DNA of 64,000 bases from Hyperoodon ampullatus (GCA_949752795.1 OX457070.1:31942788-32006787), one strand, 5' to 3'. Numbered from the stretch's first letter, positions 47,080-60,055 are shown. The notes: a model not told the origin generated them from the letters alone. Numbers and translations: made by a program.

Positions 47080-47275
47080 TGGTTCTAATCATGGAGGGCA
47101 TGGTATGCCAAGTCAAGGAGTGTGAAATATAAAGGTTTGAAATCCATGGACATGTCTTAAGGAGTATGATGATCTCATCCGATTTTGAAGGCAAGGGTCA
47201 CATGGGGATGGAAGTGTGTGGGGAGGAAGAGGGAGGGAGTCTAGTTAGGAAGGTGATGCTCCTATTGGTTTGACC
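47080..47275 (+). mobile_element. Ancient mammalian interspersed repeat, family not named
   Basis: 'GGAGGGCATGGTATGCCAAG', 'GGTTTGAAATCCATGG', 'TGATCTCATCCGATTTTGAAG' and 'CTAGTTAGGAAGGTGATGC' fit the same repeat family as 22440-23140 and 41915-42200. Confidence 0.5.
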
Positions 47276-47579
47276 CACTTCGTCAAACCCAAGAAATGAG
47301 ATAGAAGGCAATTTAAGAGAAAGTAAGAAAATAGACCAAGAGGACAATTATAGGAAGTGATTCACAGAGAGCCCCACAATCTGTATGTGCCTTCATCCCT
47401 TCCTTTACTACTTCCAAGACCAGACAACCAAGGTCCTAGGAAATTATAAAGTTGTGTATCATCCTTGAAGCACACCCTGTGATCTGGCTTACCTCCTAGC
47501 ATATCTCCTAGTTGTTCCAATAAACCCAATCTGGATGCCAGAGAGGGAAAATGGACCCAGTCAGTTGCAGTGCAGAAAT

Positions 47580-48110
47580 TAAAGCTCATGCTCTGGAGTC
47601 AAACTTCCTGCCTTTAAAAAAATTGAAGTACAGTTGCTGTACAATATTACATAAGTTGTAGGTATATAATACAGTGATTCACAATTTTTAAAGGTTATAC
47701 TCCATTTATAGTTATTATAAAATATTTGCTATATTCCTGTGTTATACAATATATCCTTGTAGCTTAATTTATACTTGATAGTTTGTACCTCTTAATCCCT
47801 TATGCCTATAATGTCCTTTCTTCCCTCCCCACTGGTAGCTACTAGTTTTCCCTTTATATCTGTGAGTCTGCTTCTTTTTTTGTTATAATCACTACCTTGT
47901 TGTATTTTTTAGATTACACATAAACTTCTTGCATTTAAATCCTATCTCTATCTCTCACTATCTGTGTGCTCCTGGACAGTTTTTTTAACCCCCTGTACTT
48001 CAGTTTTCTTACCTATAAAATGGAGTTTAAATAACAATAATAATAAAAATAGCACCCACTTCATAAGATGGGTGAGAATTTTATGAAATAGTACATACAA
48101 AACACATAGA
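47580..48110 (+). mobile_element. MIR SINE, sense, split by a LINE-1
   Basis: The left part (47580-47618) has 'GCTCATGCTCTGGAGTCAAAC' and 'TTCCTGCC'. The right part (47922-48110) has 'TTGCATTTAAATCC', 'CACTATCTGTGTGCTCCTGG' and 'GTTTTCTTACCTATAAAATGG'. They are collinear around the L1 at 47619-47921. Confidence 0.85.
47619..47921 (-). mobile_element. LINE-1 3' end, antisense, nested in MIR
   Basis: Reverse L1 3' UTR: 'AATTGAAGTACAGTTGCTGTAC', 'TTCCTGTGTTATACAATATATCC' and 'TATCTGTGAGTCTGCTTC'. The 18-base duplication AAACTTC(C/T)TGC(C/A)TTTAAA lies at 47601-47618 and 47922-47939, with two mismatches. It duplicates part of the host MIR. Confidence 0.9.
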
Positions 48111-50446
48111 CTACTGCCTGATGGACGGAAAATGTTAGCAATTATTTTCCAGATAACCACAGGCCTGATTTCTGGGGGTTCTCCTTTTCTTGCCAAGCAG
48201 GAAAGTGGCTGTCTGAGTCCAAAGCCAAGGCCTTTTGGCTTGAGGAAACATTTTCCAGGAGTTCTTTAGGCCCTCTAGCTCTATTGCGGGGGCCTCTGCA
48301 TCTGTCCTGTAGAACAGGAAGCTGTCCCTCGGCCCCAGTAGGTCCCAGTGCACTCACTATTCAGGATGACTTCTCACTCCCGATGAATCCCAGGCTCCTG
48401 GACAAATTTCACAGAGCCTCCTTTTTCCATGAAGCTTAACAGTCAGGCTAAATACAAGCTCATTCTGATTTTTTTTAAAGGGAAGGCAGATGGAAGCCTG
48501 TATTCTAGATGTGTCTTGGGCCATGAGAAGTTGTTTTATGGGCCAGGAAATTCCTGTTGGCTTTCTATGCTACTAAACATAGTCAAAGAGGACCTCTAAT
48601 CTGCAGCATCCTAGTTTGTGATCTCCTACCTTACTCAACAGCTCAGGGTTTGCCCTCATCCACCATTCAGAAAGTCCTGAATGGAATGTGTCAAACAAAA
48701 AGCTGGGTTTGACACCTTGGATCGGGGACTTTGTACAGCCATAAAGTCTCCAGGCTAAGGCAAGGAATGTAGAGATTTGGAATTGGAATCCCTGAGTATG
48801 ATTAAAGGGATGCTTGGAGTCCATCAGGCCTACTGTGCCTTTGCACCAATTACCAGTCTTCTCAGGGATATGTCCAATCTGAAGCTATTGCAAGGACATC
48901 CTCATCCTTGAGGGTCTAGGTCTACCCCAAACCTCCTCCAACTCAATTTTACATCCCTGAGAGCTCCAACACTATTATGAGCTCTTATTTCACTGGAAGA
49001 TTTTGACACAGACAACTCAGCTCTCTACCTATTTCCCTAAGATTTAGGCTTCTATCCAAAATCATTGACATGATTTGTCATTTACAAATAGTTAATTTTG
49101 CTTGAATCAACAAAAGTCACTGATCCACAGAAGCTAACTCAGCTGAGAAGATAAGCTTCACTCTACAGCCAAGAGTAGCTGAGTCAAAATTAGAAGCTAA
49201 GCCCACATGCACTTGAGCATGCACTTGAAATGGTATCACTTCCATTATCTCTGCTTCTACCTTATATATACTTTAGACAGCAGAACCAGAGGGGAGAAGC
49301 TCTGAAACACGTTGGCAGAGGCCACGCCAACAGAGACATCTCTGACCAAATTGTTAGCGCCAACACACAACAGCCAGAGCTAAGCCGAACTTGGATAAGC
49401 AGCAGACAGATGTCTGTTCTCATCAATGTCTGACTAAGTTCCAGAACTCCCAGGGGATATTCATTGTTCCAAAGTGACTCTATTTCCCAGTAGGAGAGAC
49501 CAGCACCCCACTGTAATACCCCAGCTGCCTAGTGCAGTTCATTCAAGTCTCAGAGTGTTCATCAGATTCATCATGTGCCCTGAATTTCACCAGTCACTTT
49601 TAACATGTGCTTCCAGAACATGAATTAGCCTAGAAGCCCTAAAGATCACTGCTTATAACTATCTCTAACTTCAGTGACACCGTTACCTCCTATAGTCATA
49701 GCCTCATTCATGTGGGAAGGACACCTTATTAGTGGTTCTTCCTTTGCTTGGTGTTGCTGTTCCATCTCTTCAACTGCCATCATTCTGCTTATTAACAAGT
49801 TTATCTCTAAGGCTCCCCAGTACTAGACCTCTAACTACAGTTCTGTGTCACATTCCAGCTCTGAAAAATACTTCCAAATTCTGCACGGCCATATCTACCC
49901 CTGTACTGTCTGCCATGCCCAGGAAAAGTGCTATAGGAATGAGCACGTCAATAAGCCTTAGACAAGAACTTCCATTTCTGAATACCCGAGAGTCAGAACC
50001 TGTCCATCCATTCAGACGTGGCAGACTTCCTATACAGATTGCTATAATCTATTCAAAGCACTCTGTTTCACAGCTCTCCCTCTATTTTCACTGTTTCTCT
50101 GAAATCCCAAGTCCACTGCCATTTCAGCATGTGGACCATCATTAGTAAAACCATAAGCCTCTCAAGAGGACCTACTGGATAGTATTCATTATGCAAGAGA
50201 AGAGCCTAAGCATACGACAGCTAACCTGAGACACTTTGAAATGACATCCAGGGGAGTACTTTTCTATACATCACCAAACTCTACTGAGAACCAAAATATG
50301 GACCCCAAAATAAGCAAACAACCCAAAAAACCAGAATTCATCTGTAGCTGCCAATCTGTAGCCCCTAATTTAACCAAACTGCTTCATTTTACAAATTAGC
50401 ATTAAAAGTTATGGAACTTCTCTAAAGTATTCTAAATGATAATTAA
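48111..50446. other. Unassigned DNA
   Basis: About 2.3 kb with no recognised repeat. The 137-codon open frame at 49732-50145 is rich in Leu, Ser and Pro, and has no motif that I recognise, no splice structure and no clear start context. It is left uncalled. Confidence 0.45.
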
Positions 50447-50459
50447 CACATTGACTTTT

Positions 50460-51141
50460 TTCTCCAGCTCTATTGAGGTATAATTGACAAATAAAAATTG
50501 TATATATTTAAGGTATATAATGTAATGTTTGATATACATAAACATTGTGAAATGCTTACCACAACCAAGCTAATTGACATATCTACCACCTCACAGTCAT
50601 CATTCTTTTTAGTGAGAACAGTTAAGACCTACTCTCTTAGCAAATTTCAAGGGTACCTACGGTACTAACTACAGTCACCAGGCTGTACATTAGATCTCCA
50701 AAACTTATTCATCCTGCATACCTAAAACTTTGTACCCTTTGACCAACATTTGTCCCACCCCTAAGGCCCTGGTAACCAACATTCCACTCTCTGCTTCTAT
50801 GAGTTTGATTTTTTTAAGATTCTACACATAAGTGAGATCATGCAGTATTTGTCTTTCTGTGTCTGGCTTATTTCACTTAGCTTAATGTGTTCCAGATTCA
50901 TTCATGTTATTGCAAATGACAGGATTTCCTTCTTTTTTAAGGCTAAAGAATATTCCTCTGTGTGTGTGTGTGTATGTGTGTGTGTGTCTCACATTTCTTT
51001 ATACATCTATCTGCTGATGGACACCTAGATTGTTTCCATATCTTTGCTATTGTGACTAATGCTGAAACAAACATGTAAATGCAGATATCTTTTCAAAATA
51101 CTTATTTTATTTCCTTTGTACCTATACCCAGAAGTGGGAAG
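50460..51141 (-). mobile_element. LINE-1 3' end, antisense, with perfect duplication
   Basis: Reverse L1 3' end and ORF2 end: 'CTCTATTGAGGTATAATTGAC', 'AAGCTAATTGACATATCTACC', 'GGCTTATTTCACTTAGCTTAA' and 'CATCTATCTGCTGATGGACAC'. A (TG)n expansion lies at about 50957-50986. The perfect 13-base duplication CACATTGACTTTT lies at 50447-50459 and 51142-51154. Confidence 0.92.
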
Positions 51142-51154
51142 CACATTGACTTTT

Positions 51155-51544
51155 AAAGTTATTTAAAAGCAGCCTATGAAATCTATGAAGTGTACAACTT
51201 AAAAATGACTACAGCAACTTATCATCATCATTACTGTTATTTGCTATGTTTTTATTATTGCTATAGTAGTTATTCTTTCAACCAATATGCTTTGAGGACC
51301 CAGGTTCTAGAAGGGCATCTCCCTTCCTCTTGAGAAACTTAATGGCCTAATTGGAAAGACATGACACAGCAAACTCTCCAGAGTCCACTGTGATAGGAAT
51401 TTAATAAGAAACTATGAAAACTTCTGCATTCATATAGGGGAGTCAGAGGGAGGATTATACGATCTGTCCCTAGATGGTCACTAGATAGTTAAGGACATTC
51501 CAGGAAGAGACAATAATGGAAACAAAGATACAGAGACTGGAAAG
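51155..51544. other. Unassigned DNA, possible old repeat
   Basis: 'AAGGACATTCCAGGAAGAGAC' near 51490 resembles a common old mammalian repeat motif, but the rest is too diverged to assign. Confidence 0.35.
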
Positions 51545-51945
51545 AGGAAGGTATATGTTAGTTAGGGCATCGAGCTAAGCTGTCGTAATAAAGAGACAGA
51601 AATATAGTGACTCAAACAAGATAGCAGTGTATTTATTTCTCTGTCCAGATGTAGGTGGGCAGTCTGGAGCCAGTAGACATCTCTGCTCCATGAGGTCAGC
51701 TGGGTTTCAGGTTCCTTCCTTCTTTGTTTGCCATTTGCCAACAGTCACCAGGACAAGGGTCATGTCCCAGCCCACAGGAAAGGAGGAAGAGAGATGGAAC
51801 ATAGTCATTTCCTCTTTGCAGGACATGACCTAGAAGTTGTACACATCGCTTCCACTCGCATCCCATTGGCTGAACTTAAGAGCATGGAATTACAAGGAAA
51901 CCTGGGAAATGTAGTTTCTAAGAGGGCCATGACAGCCAGCTGAAA
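51545..51945 (-). mobile_element. Ancient interspersed repeat, antisense, family not named
   Basis: 'GCTCCATGAGGTCAGCTGGG', 'AAGTTGTACACATCGCTTCC', 'CGCATCCCATTGGCTGAAC' and 'CCTGGGAAATGTAGTTTC' form a recognisable old mammalian repeat in reverse. It is related to 34840-34985, and the apparent open frames belong to it. Confidence 0.55.
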
Positions 51946-54754
51946 CTCAAGGGATTTTATTATGAAAAGGAGGGAAGGAAGCGTGTGGATAATGAGGGAA
52001 ATTTCCTAGCATCTACCGCAGTGTTTGAGAAACCTTATGTAACTCTTGCCTGAATACGGAGGATTAGCAGGAAATGAAGTTTTCCATGATATCTGGTTTC
52101 ATGAAAACACAGTAGGTAATCAAAGCAGAGGGAGCAAAAAAATAGAGATGTGCCCTTAAAAATGGATTCAACCTATTAGTATTATTGTTAGGTCAGTACT
52201 GTATGAACTTTTGATACAATGGCTTCATTGGCATAGAGAGATTGCCAACTCTCTGCTCTTGTTTTATGTCCTATCAAAGTAATTCCTCATAAAAGAGATC
52301 AGATTGGAAGATTTATATAAATTTCTGTGAAGTAAAGGGAAGCACCATCTCAGTCAAGAAGAAACAAGGGATGTGTTTTTGAATGTGCTTCATAATGTGT
52401 ATTGGTCATTAATAGAAAACAAGACATCTTGTTAATTACAGTATACAAATTCTGTGTTTTATTTCAATCACTGATTGTCCCAGTTTGGATGGGATAACTG
52501 TATTAGAAGTTTTAGGAGAGAAATCCTTAAGCAGGAGAGGGTGGTATGGAGGATGAGATGTGAAACGTGTAATGGGTGTGGTATGTAAAGTAATTTTCTG
52601 TTTGCCTGCAGCACAAATAGATCTTACACTTACACCATATGACACTGAGATTTAAGCTAATTATTTAAACCTAGAAAATCCAGCTTCTTTCAAAGAACCA
52701 CAAGTACCTCTACAAAGGCAAATCATCATTTTGGAGGTCTCCAGATTTCTCATAGTTGACAAGAGCGTAACCTCTGGAGTTTCTTTAGCAACTGGATGCT
52801 TCATCCTTGTAAAAGAGGTCACAGCTAAGAAAATCAGATTGATGTGGATGGTGGGATCACTGCAGGGACATCACAGTGAGAGTAATAGCCCTCCTGGTGG
52901 CTGAAGACTTTTTCTGGACCTCGAGGTGCTCGGGAATAATGTGTGAACTTTCCTACCTTCCTCCCTCCTGTTAAGTTAGGACCTACTGGAACATTAGTTA
53001 GCAGGTGACAGTTGGGAAGTACTAGTGACAGATTTTTAGTTTCCTATCCACAAGACCAGCTGCTCCATGGTGACCCCACTTTGGCAAGCTCCACTGGCAG
53101 CTGGTGAAATGTATTGCTCTTGGCAAGTACCTACCAGCTGTTCCCACCTGTGGTCATATGCAGGATCTGTCAATTATGCTTATTAGATCTGTAAATCCGA
53201 GGGATAATCCAACCTGTTACAAAGAGCCTCATTCATAGTATATGGGTATCAAATTTAGTGAATCCCCTTTTAGTGTGTGATTATTTCACACATGGCTTTT
53301 GAATCTCATTCTCTTATACCCTCACAACTACACAGTCTTTGATTGAGAAACAAATTAATTGGGAAGTCATTCTGCTGTAGGATAACAAATTCTTAAGACA
53401 TCAGAGCTCAGTCCACCACTGAGAATATACCTTTGCTCTACCATTAATTTAAGAACCCATTACTTTTATTCCCTCACTTCTTACCTTCTCCTTCTGCATG
53501 GCAGTTTAAGCCATATAATTTGCCATCTGAAAGAGTTACGTAAGCACAGAGCATGAAATACTCTGAGAAGTCACCGTATTAATTAGACTCTCACATCACA
53601 GAATCATAAAAATTAGAAGTGTAGAGGGTCTGCAGCAGGAGGTCATTTTTGCCCGTCTTCCTCCTCTGTGCCTTCTTCCCAAATAGGATGATTTCCAATT
53701 GTATTTACTAGTTCTTTGTCCACTTAAGCAGGAAAGAGATTAAATATGACACATTCTCAGTGGTCTATCCAGTGTTATCACAAAAGATCCCAAAGTAATT
53801 GACACTACCTCCCTTAAACCTGTGTGCTGAATCCTCACTCAGTGGCTTTTCCTCTATAAATACAAGGACCCGTCCCGGCTGACATGCTTGTATTATTGGA
53901 CAGACTCTAATCTCAGCATTATACAGGCCCACATTTTTCCTCCGCCAAACACTATTTGCAGTTCTGTCCCAGATGTAACAACCTAATCAAAACAGAATTG
54001 CATAGAGCACCACACAGACGATTGGTTTCTAGAGGACTGTGCAACAGGTATCTGTATGTTTACTGCCTTCTTTTATGAAACTTGATACAATGCAATTGGC
54101 AGATTACACATTGATTACTGGGACTTGACTCATAAGAAATGAATTGTAAATAATAAGGTTTAGTAGTAGCCAAAAACATTTTCAAGTCCTCATAATGCTA
54201 GCTTTCTCAACTATAACATCATGGACATCAAATTAACACTGTATATTTCTACCCTTTCTACATGGTCCTTCTTGTGGACCCCTATTGTCAACTGAATTGC
54301 ACCCATGACAATGAATGCTACCACGTTCAATGACCTATAGGAGCAAGAATCCCTTTCAGAGCACTCTGCCACAGAAATGGTCAAAAGCCAAAGGAATCCA
54401 TTAGAAATAGAGAAGTTTGGAGCTGAAAGAGTTTTTGGAAACCACCTACTTAGAAAACATGCATTCGAAACATGCTCTGTAATTAGAAAAACAATGTTAC
54501 CTGAAGGTAAAAAAAACAAATAAACCCCCCAAAATGGAATGCCTAAATTTCAATCCTTGGTCTGTGACCCATTAGTGCTATGAATGCACATAAGTATCTT
54601 GATTCTTATGAGCCTCATGACCCTCAAAAATTGTCAGATTGGCGTTTGCAAGACCTACCTTCAATCCCTACCTTTTAGATGGATTTTTAAATAAGGAAGT
54701 TAAATATAGTAACCAAAATCACTTTTTAAATAATAAAAATCTATATAATGTAAA
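51946..54754. other. Unassigned DNA
   Basis: About 2.8 kb with no gene and no repeat that I can name. Confidence 0.45.
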
Positions 54755-54868
54755 GTATTATTAACATTCCTACCAGGATCAGCACCCAATTCAACTTCTT
54801 CATTTTATAAATGCAGAAACTGAGGCTCAAAGACACTAGAAAATTCCTCCAAGGCACTAGATGGCATG
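54755..54868 (-). mobile_element. MIR fragment, antisense
   Basis: 'TTCATTTTATAAATGCAGAAACTGAGGCTCAAAG' (in parts) is the reverse MIR core; the remainder is short and diverged. Confidence 0.65.
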
Positions 54869-54961
54869 CACCAAGGCTAAGCCAATAAACAAAGTCTGTC
54901 CTCGCCTACTGGGTACACTTCCTTTTATGCAACACAGAAGATTCACAAAATTCCAATTTGC

Positions 54962-55170
54962 AGGCTTCCCTGGTGGCGCAGTGGTTGAGAGTCCACCTGC
55001 CGATGCAGGGGACACGGGTTCGTGCCCCAGTCCGGGAAGATCCCACATGCTGCGGAGCGGCTGGGCCCGTGAGCCATGGCCACTGAGCCTGCGCGTCTGG
55101 AGCCTGTGCTCCACAAGGGGAGAGGCCACAACAGTGAGAGGCCCGCATACCGCAAAAAAAAAAAAAAAAA
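54962..55170 (+). mobile_element. CHR-type SINE, sense
   Basis: AGGCTTCCCTGGTGGCGCAG head, box B 'GGTTCGTGCCCC', and 'AGGCCCGCATACCGC' before a ~21-base poly(A). The perfect 15-base duplication AAAATTCCAATTTGC lies at 54947-54961 and 55171-55185. Confidence 0.96.
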
Positions 55171-55185
55171 AAAATTCCAATTTGC

Positions 55186-58100
55186 TTGAAGGTAAGTGCA
55201 AGGCAAAAGTGTGATAGACTCTTTCAAGAAAAAATCCAACCTTGCTCACGCACCCATGTTAGCACTTCTATAATATATTATACTTGTAAACTGAGATATG
55301 ACAATTAGTTAATTGAATCTTTGTAGCAGATGGTGGAAGTTTATGAATTGCATCAATTAATGAATAAATAAAAATAAACTGTTGCTCTCATTAGTGTCCC
55401 TAAAAAAATATGTAAATAGCATACATTCATTTTCCTAGTTTACAGATGGAGATTTTGAGACCCATCGAGGTTCCATTTGCTCCTGGGCAGGTGGATAATA
55501 GACAGATACTCAGTCTAAAAAAAAAAAAAAATTCAGACAGGCTATCATTAACTTTTTTTTTTCCTTTCTTATCCAGATCAAAACTTAGTAGAGGCTGTTT
55601 ACTGTCTTTTCTTCCTGTCTCCTTATCACCATTTTGTAATCCAACCTGGCCTTGGCCTAGAACAACTAGTTACACAAGCTGTGAGCAGCCTGGATATCAG
55701 TCAAGACTTGTCCTTTTCCTTCTGAAAGGTCTCACACCCAGAGGGCCAGAGAAAAGAGAGACTGGAGGCCTTGGAACAAGCGCCCGAGAGGGAACAATGT
55801 AATCTTCCATTGTGTAAAGCTTTAGTAATGTTTGAGATGCTCCTGTTTCTAGTAGACAGTCTATGTAGCAGGAAAGGAGGGAAACCATTGAGTTGGTCAA
55901 TGGCTTGGTGTTTCCAACAATCCTAACATCTGGGGGTCTTTGCTTCTGTCCAAGAGTAGCCTCTGCAATCCTCCCACAGCCACGCCAGTCCCATAGGCCA
56001 CCTCAGTGGTACTGATGCAGTGTCAGAACTTCCAAAACATTTTGAGAGGCAGCATCATGCTATGCAGCATTTCACTGTTGGTTAGGACCACATTAAAATG
56101 TCATTTCAGGCAATTAATATTTTATTTATAAACACTTATAAATATTTATTATAAAGGACTAATAGCAGCTCATGAGAAAACAAATCTATTACATTTGTAT
56201 TAAAACATCATCAGATGCTTAATTATAGGAATATTTAGACAAACCATTAAAACTGTATGCTGACTTTCCTGAGAAGTCTGGGACAATCTCCCTTAGACTT
56301 CTCCATCTAACTGAGGGGGCAAATTTGATAGGATGCCACAAAAACAAGGGAAAGAAATCCATCTTCAGTTCCCCTTTCTAGTAGCAGGTACAGATTCTGC
56401 CTTCATGCTAAAGAAGTCAAAAGACATCTTTCCTTTTAAGAAAAATATTTTCTAAAAAATTTTCAGAAAAGACGGACTCATTATGGACAAATGTCCCAGG
56501 CATACTTGGAAGCAAAATATGCCACACCTTTAAATGTATCTGATTAAGCATCTTCCGCTATTTTAATCAGTTCCCAAACATGCAATCGGCAGTCCTATTT
56601 TTCAGCCAGAAAGAAAAATGGTTATTGTCAACATTGATCTGCTGTAGAACACATCACCTTATCCTACTAAGTTCTGAAAATATAATTAAAACATTCTATT
56701 TTGAAACCGGTGACTCACCAAAGTATATAAGGATCTAGGTGTACATTTTGCTTTTTTATGGCTCTTAAGTTTAGGCTGAAAAGAGAGTAAATGAGACTGA
56801 ATCTCCTTAATTGGCTGTAACTGATTTATTTCTGTTGAAATGCACTGCCATTTCCATATAGCACATATTTCTGCCTCAGTTACTACACTATTTGATTGGA
56901 CCTTAACTTTCTTCTTGTATTTGCATTATAGCTATTGTGCAAACACCCTATAAGACTTGCATACTTTGGGAGATTTAAAAGTACAATGACCAATTTGATA
57001 GGAAAGTTGCAGTTTCTCCATGTTATTTCCAAAACTTGCTCTTTGGAACATTGTGCTATTTTCACAACATGTCTCTCAGTCATGCTTACTTTAGTTGCTC
57101 TTGGATTTTGGTATGAGACAGGTTTACTCCAATACATTACCAAGTGGTTTGAAATAGCATCATAATTCATAAAGGTCATCTTGTGAATTTTAAGACCATC
57201 CAACCCCTTTATCTACTTTTAATGACTGGAAATATGTTTTTGAAAACTGACATTATCATTTGTAGTGGAGAATATCATGTAACATAAAAAATATGGACTG
57301 GATATTTTGCATAATCAAATCAAGATCGAGATGGGCAAGCACTGTAGAGTAGAAATGAGAAATCTGGAAAAACATGCTGGATGGCCATATCTGATGGGCA
57401 CAGCTTTGAAATAAAATCCTAATAACATAAGGAAATCATTTTAAAGACTTTCAGAAAAACCCAGACATAGTAGAACAGCTAGCTCTTTGCTTGGCATTTT
57501 TTCCCCAAAGCCACAGTAAACAATCTTGAGTGCACTTAAAATGTTGACAACATTGTTTTGAAATATTTGCCATAAGGTCGTATGCCATAGTGAATTGTCC
57601 ACTGGAAGTGCACAATATGATGTTATTAAAAAGCACAACTTCTACATGCCTAACTCCAATTAACCACTTGTAACCTGGTTACAAATACAAAATTGAATCA
57701 CTTGTCCAGTTTTCTCTCTTTCTTCTGCAAGCAAAATCATGATCCAGGGTTACTGTGTTTTACCCCAGTAACAGAAAGTGCTATAATTCTCAAAGCAATG
57801 AGACCTATCAACCTATTCCAAAAACATCTAGCTGTCATTCTATGAAGAGTGTGATGTTTTGTTTATTTGTTTGGGGTCTGCTCTTTTATTCCAGAAGCAG
57901 TGGCTGTTTTTGGAATTCAACTTTTGATTCTCCCTTTAATCACACCCGGAATGCAATGCTTGTAAACTGTCCCATCGTGTCACCGCTCCTCTATTTATTA
58001 CATCTTATGCTTTAAATATCACCTCTGACAAACAAAAGAAAAGCAAATGTCCCTAAATTTCCTGAAGGGCTGAAATATCAAGCCCGGATTATTATTGTTT

Positions 58101-59301
58101 ATGTCTCAGCTTTAGCAGCTCCAGTGTCTCCGTGGTCTGCTGTGTGCCGAGCTGGCAATGATGGATGACCATTACGGCAGCTTATTGGAAATGGCTTGAT
58201 TTATAACCTGTTCTCCTGCCTCAGTCTAATGGCTTCATTTCTTTCCTCCAGTGCGTGATGCCACAGCCAAGGTCATTGCGCCAATGGCCTTTTGTTGCTC
58301 GCCTGCTGATGACCAGTGTGCCTAGGAGTCAGCATGGGAAAGGGTGGCGGGGGGGTAGGCAACAGGAAAGGGGGCAACCATGGGGGTGGGGAAGCTCCAA
58401 CCTTTACATTTTAATTTTTTTTATCTCAGTCCCTGATAACTGCAGTAGAACAGTAGATTAAATGCTGTCTTCTATTTGCTTCCCATACTTGCCAGACAAG
58501 GAGCTGCTTTATGATCCTCAGTGGGGAAGTCTATTACTCACCTCTACTTTAAATGACCAACATCAAATATATACAGCTCCCATTAAAGCTGAGATCAATA
58601 AAAATGCCATTAAGATAGTAAAAGTTGCTGATATTAGTGAAGCCCCCAAACAAAATATTTGATTTTCTTTCAGGTTGTTAGTGAGATGGAATAGGAACAC
58701 ATAAGTGAAAGGAGAACTAGCCATGCCTATGGTCAATAATTTATCTCAGAGATTCATTCAGCCTCTCACCCAATATTTCCCTGCTGTCTATTGATTCCTC
58801 ATCATTATTTGTCATAAGCTGTCCTAACTCAAGGAGAAAATATGCCCTGCTGGTCCGAGGGGAGTCATACCTGGAGAAATAGAAAGGAATTTCATTAAAA
58901 GCAAGAAAGAACGGCTGTGGCTTTGAGAAACTCTAACAGCAAATTGCCTAGACTTTTGTTAGAGTCTTAAAGCAAGTCGTAAGAAGCTCAGCAACATTGC
59001 ACAAGATACTGTGAACCCTGGGCTGGAGTTGTTCTGACTGGGGTTCAAGGAAGCTCAAAGGCCTTCCCTGTGTATGAGTCCAGCTTCCAAAAACTGTGTG
59101 TGCCTGTGAGTGTGTGTATACTTTTCCTTTCATATTTTCCCTTTCCCTAGAATCTTCCAAGTTGATTTTCCCAACTGGGCTCTCATGGATACCAGAGACA
59201 AGTAAACGGTTAAAGAGACACATTAGTAAAGAGTATACAGGATTATGTCTATGTCATTAAGTCAAACTAAAACCCAAAGGTAAAGGCATGACTTTGGAAA
59301 T
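55186..59301. other. Long stretch lacking recognisable repeats
   Basis: About 4.1 kb in which I cannot identify any transposon, while flanking DNA is rich in them. A 15-base A run lies near 55518-55532. Segment 58080-58690 mixes GC-moderate and AT-rich blocks with TTATTGTTTA, TTAAT and CATTAAAG motifs. This is compatible with, but does not show, conserved regulatory DNA. No exon with splice sites was recognised. Confidence 0.4.
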
Positions 59302-59312
59302 AGGGCAGTTTT

Positions 59313-59538
59313 GTTTTTTGTTTGTTTTTGTTTTTTGTTTTGGGGGTATGCGGTCCTCTCACTGTTGTGGCCTCTCCCTTTGCGGAGCACAGTCTCCGGA
59401 CACGCAGGCTCAGTGGCCATGGCTCACAGGCCCAGCCGCTCCGTGGCATGTGGGATCCTCCCAGACCGGGGCACGAACCCGTGTCCCCTACATCAGCAGG
59501 CGGACTCCCAACCACTGCGCCACAAGGGAAGCCCCTTA
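59313..59538 (-). mobile_element. CHR-type SINE, antisense
   Basis: GTTTTTTGTTT-type tail, then GTATGCGGTCCTCTCACTG, ending GCGCCACAAGGGAAGCCCC. The perfect 11-base duplication AGGGCAGTTTT lies at 59302-59312 and 59539-59549. Confidence 0.95.
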
Positions 59539-59844
59539 AGGGCAGTTTTTAATAAGTGGTCTATATTTTATTTTCATGAGATATGTGTTTGTGATGTGGC
59601 ATTCAATGGTAATCTTTGAAACTGGTTTTGAACAATGGCTTGAAATTTGCTTTATGCACATCCAAAAGTCAATGTCAGAGAATTTTTTTAAGTTCAATCT
59701 ACTTGGAGTGGGCTAATTCCCCTCAAAAAACGATCTTAGTTAAATTTTCTCAAATCTTAAGTCAGTTTAGTCTGGAACATAAATCCATAGTATTTTAACA
59801 CTGAAAGGGACCTACAGGAATACCTACTCTCATTCCTTTGTTTA

Positions 59845-60055
59845 ATAATAATAAGAATGCCACTGCTATTACTGATAATTAATATTAATCTAAAGCTTAC
59901 TCTGTTCCAGGCATTGCACTAAGCCACTTACATCCTCACCACATCTTTATGAAGTGAGCAATATTCCCATTTCAGAGAAGGAGACAGAGATCAGATAGCT
60001 TGCCCAAGATCACATATCTCACAGTGGTGGAGTCAAGATTCACACCCAACTCTAT
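59845..60055 (-). mobile_element. MIR SINE, antisense
   Basis: 'TCTGTTCCAGGCATTGCACTAAG', 'CCCATTTCAGAGAAGGAGACAG' and 'TAGCTTGCCCAAGATCACA' follow the reverse MIR. Confidence 0.82.

Noticed and set aside
49732..50145. 137-codon frame rich in Leu and Ser
   Set aside because: No domain recognised and no splice or promoter evidence; a chance frame is the simpler reading.
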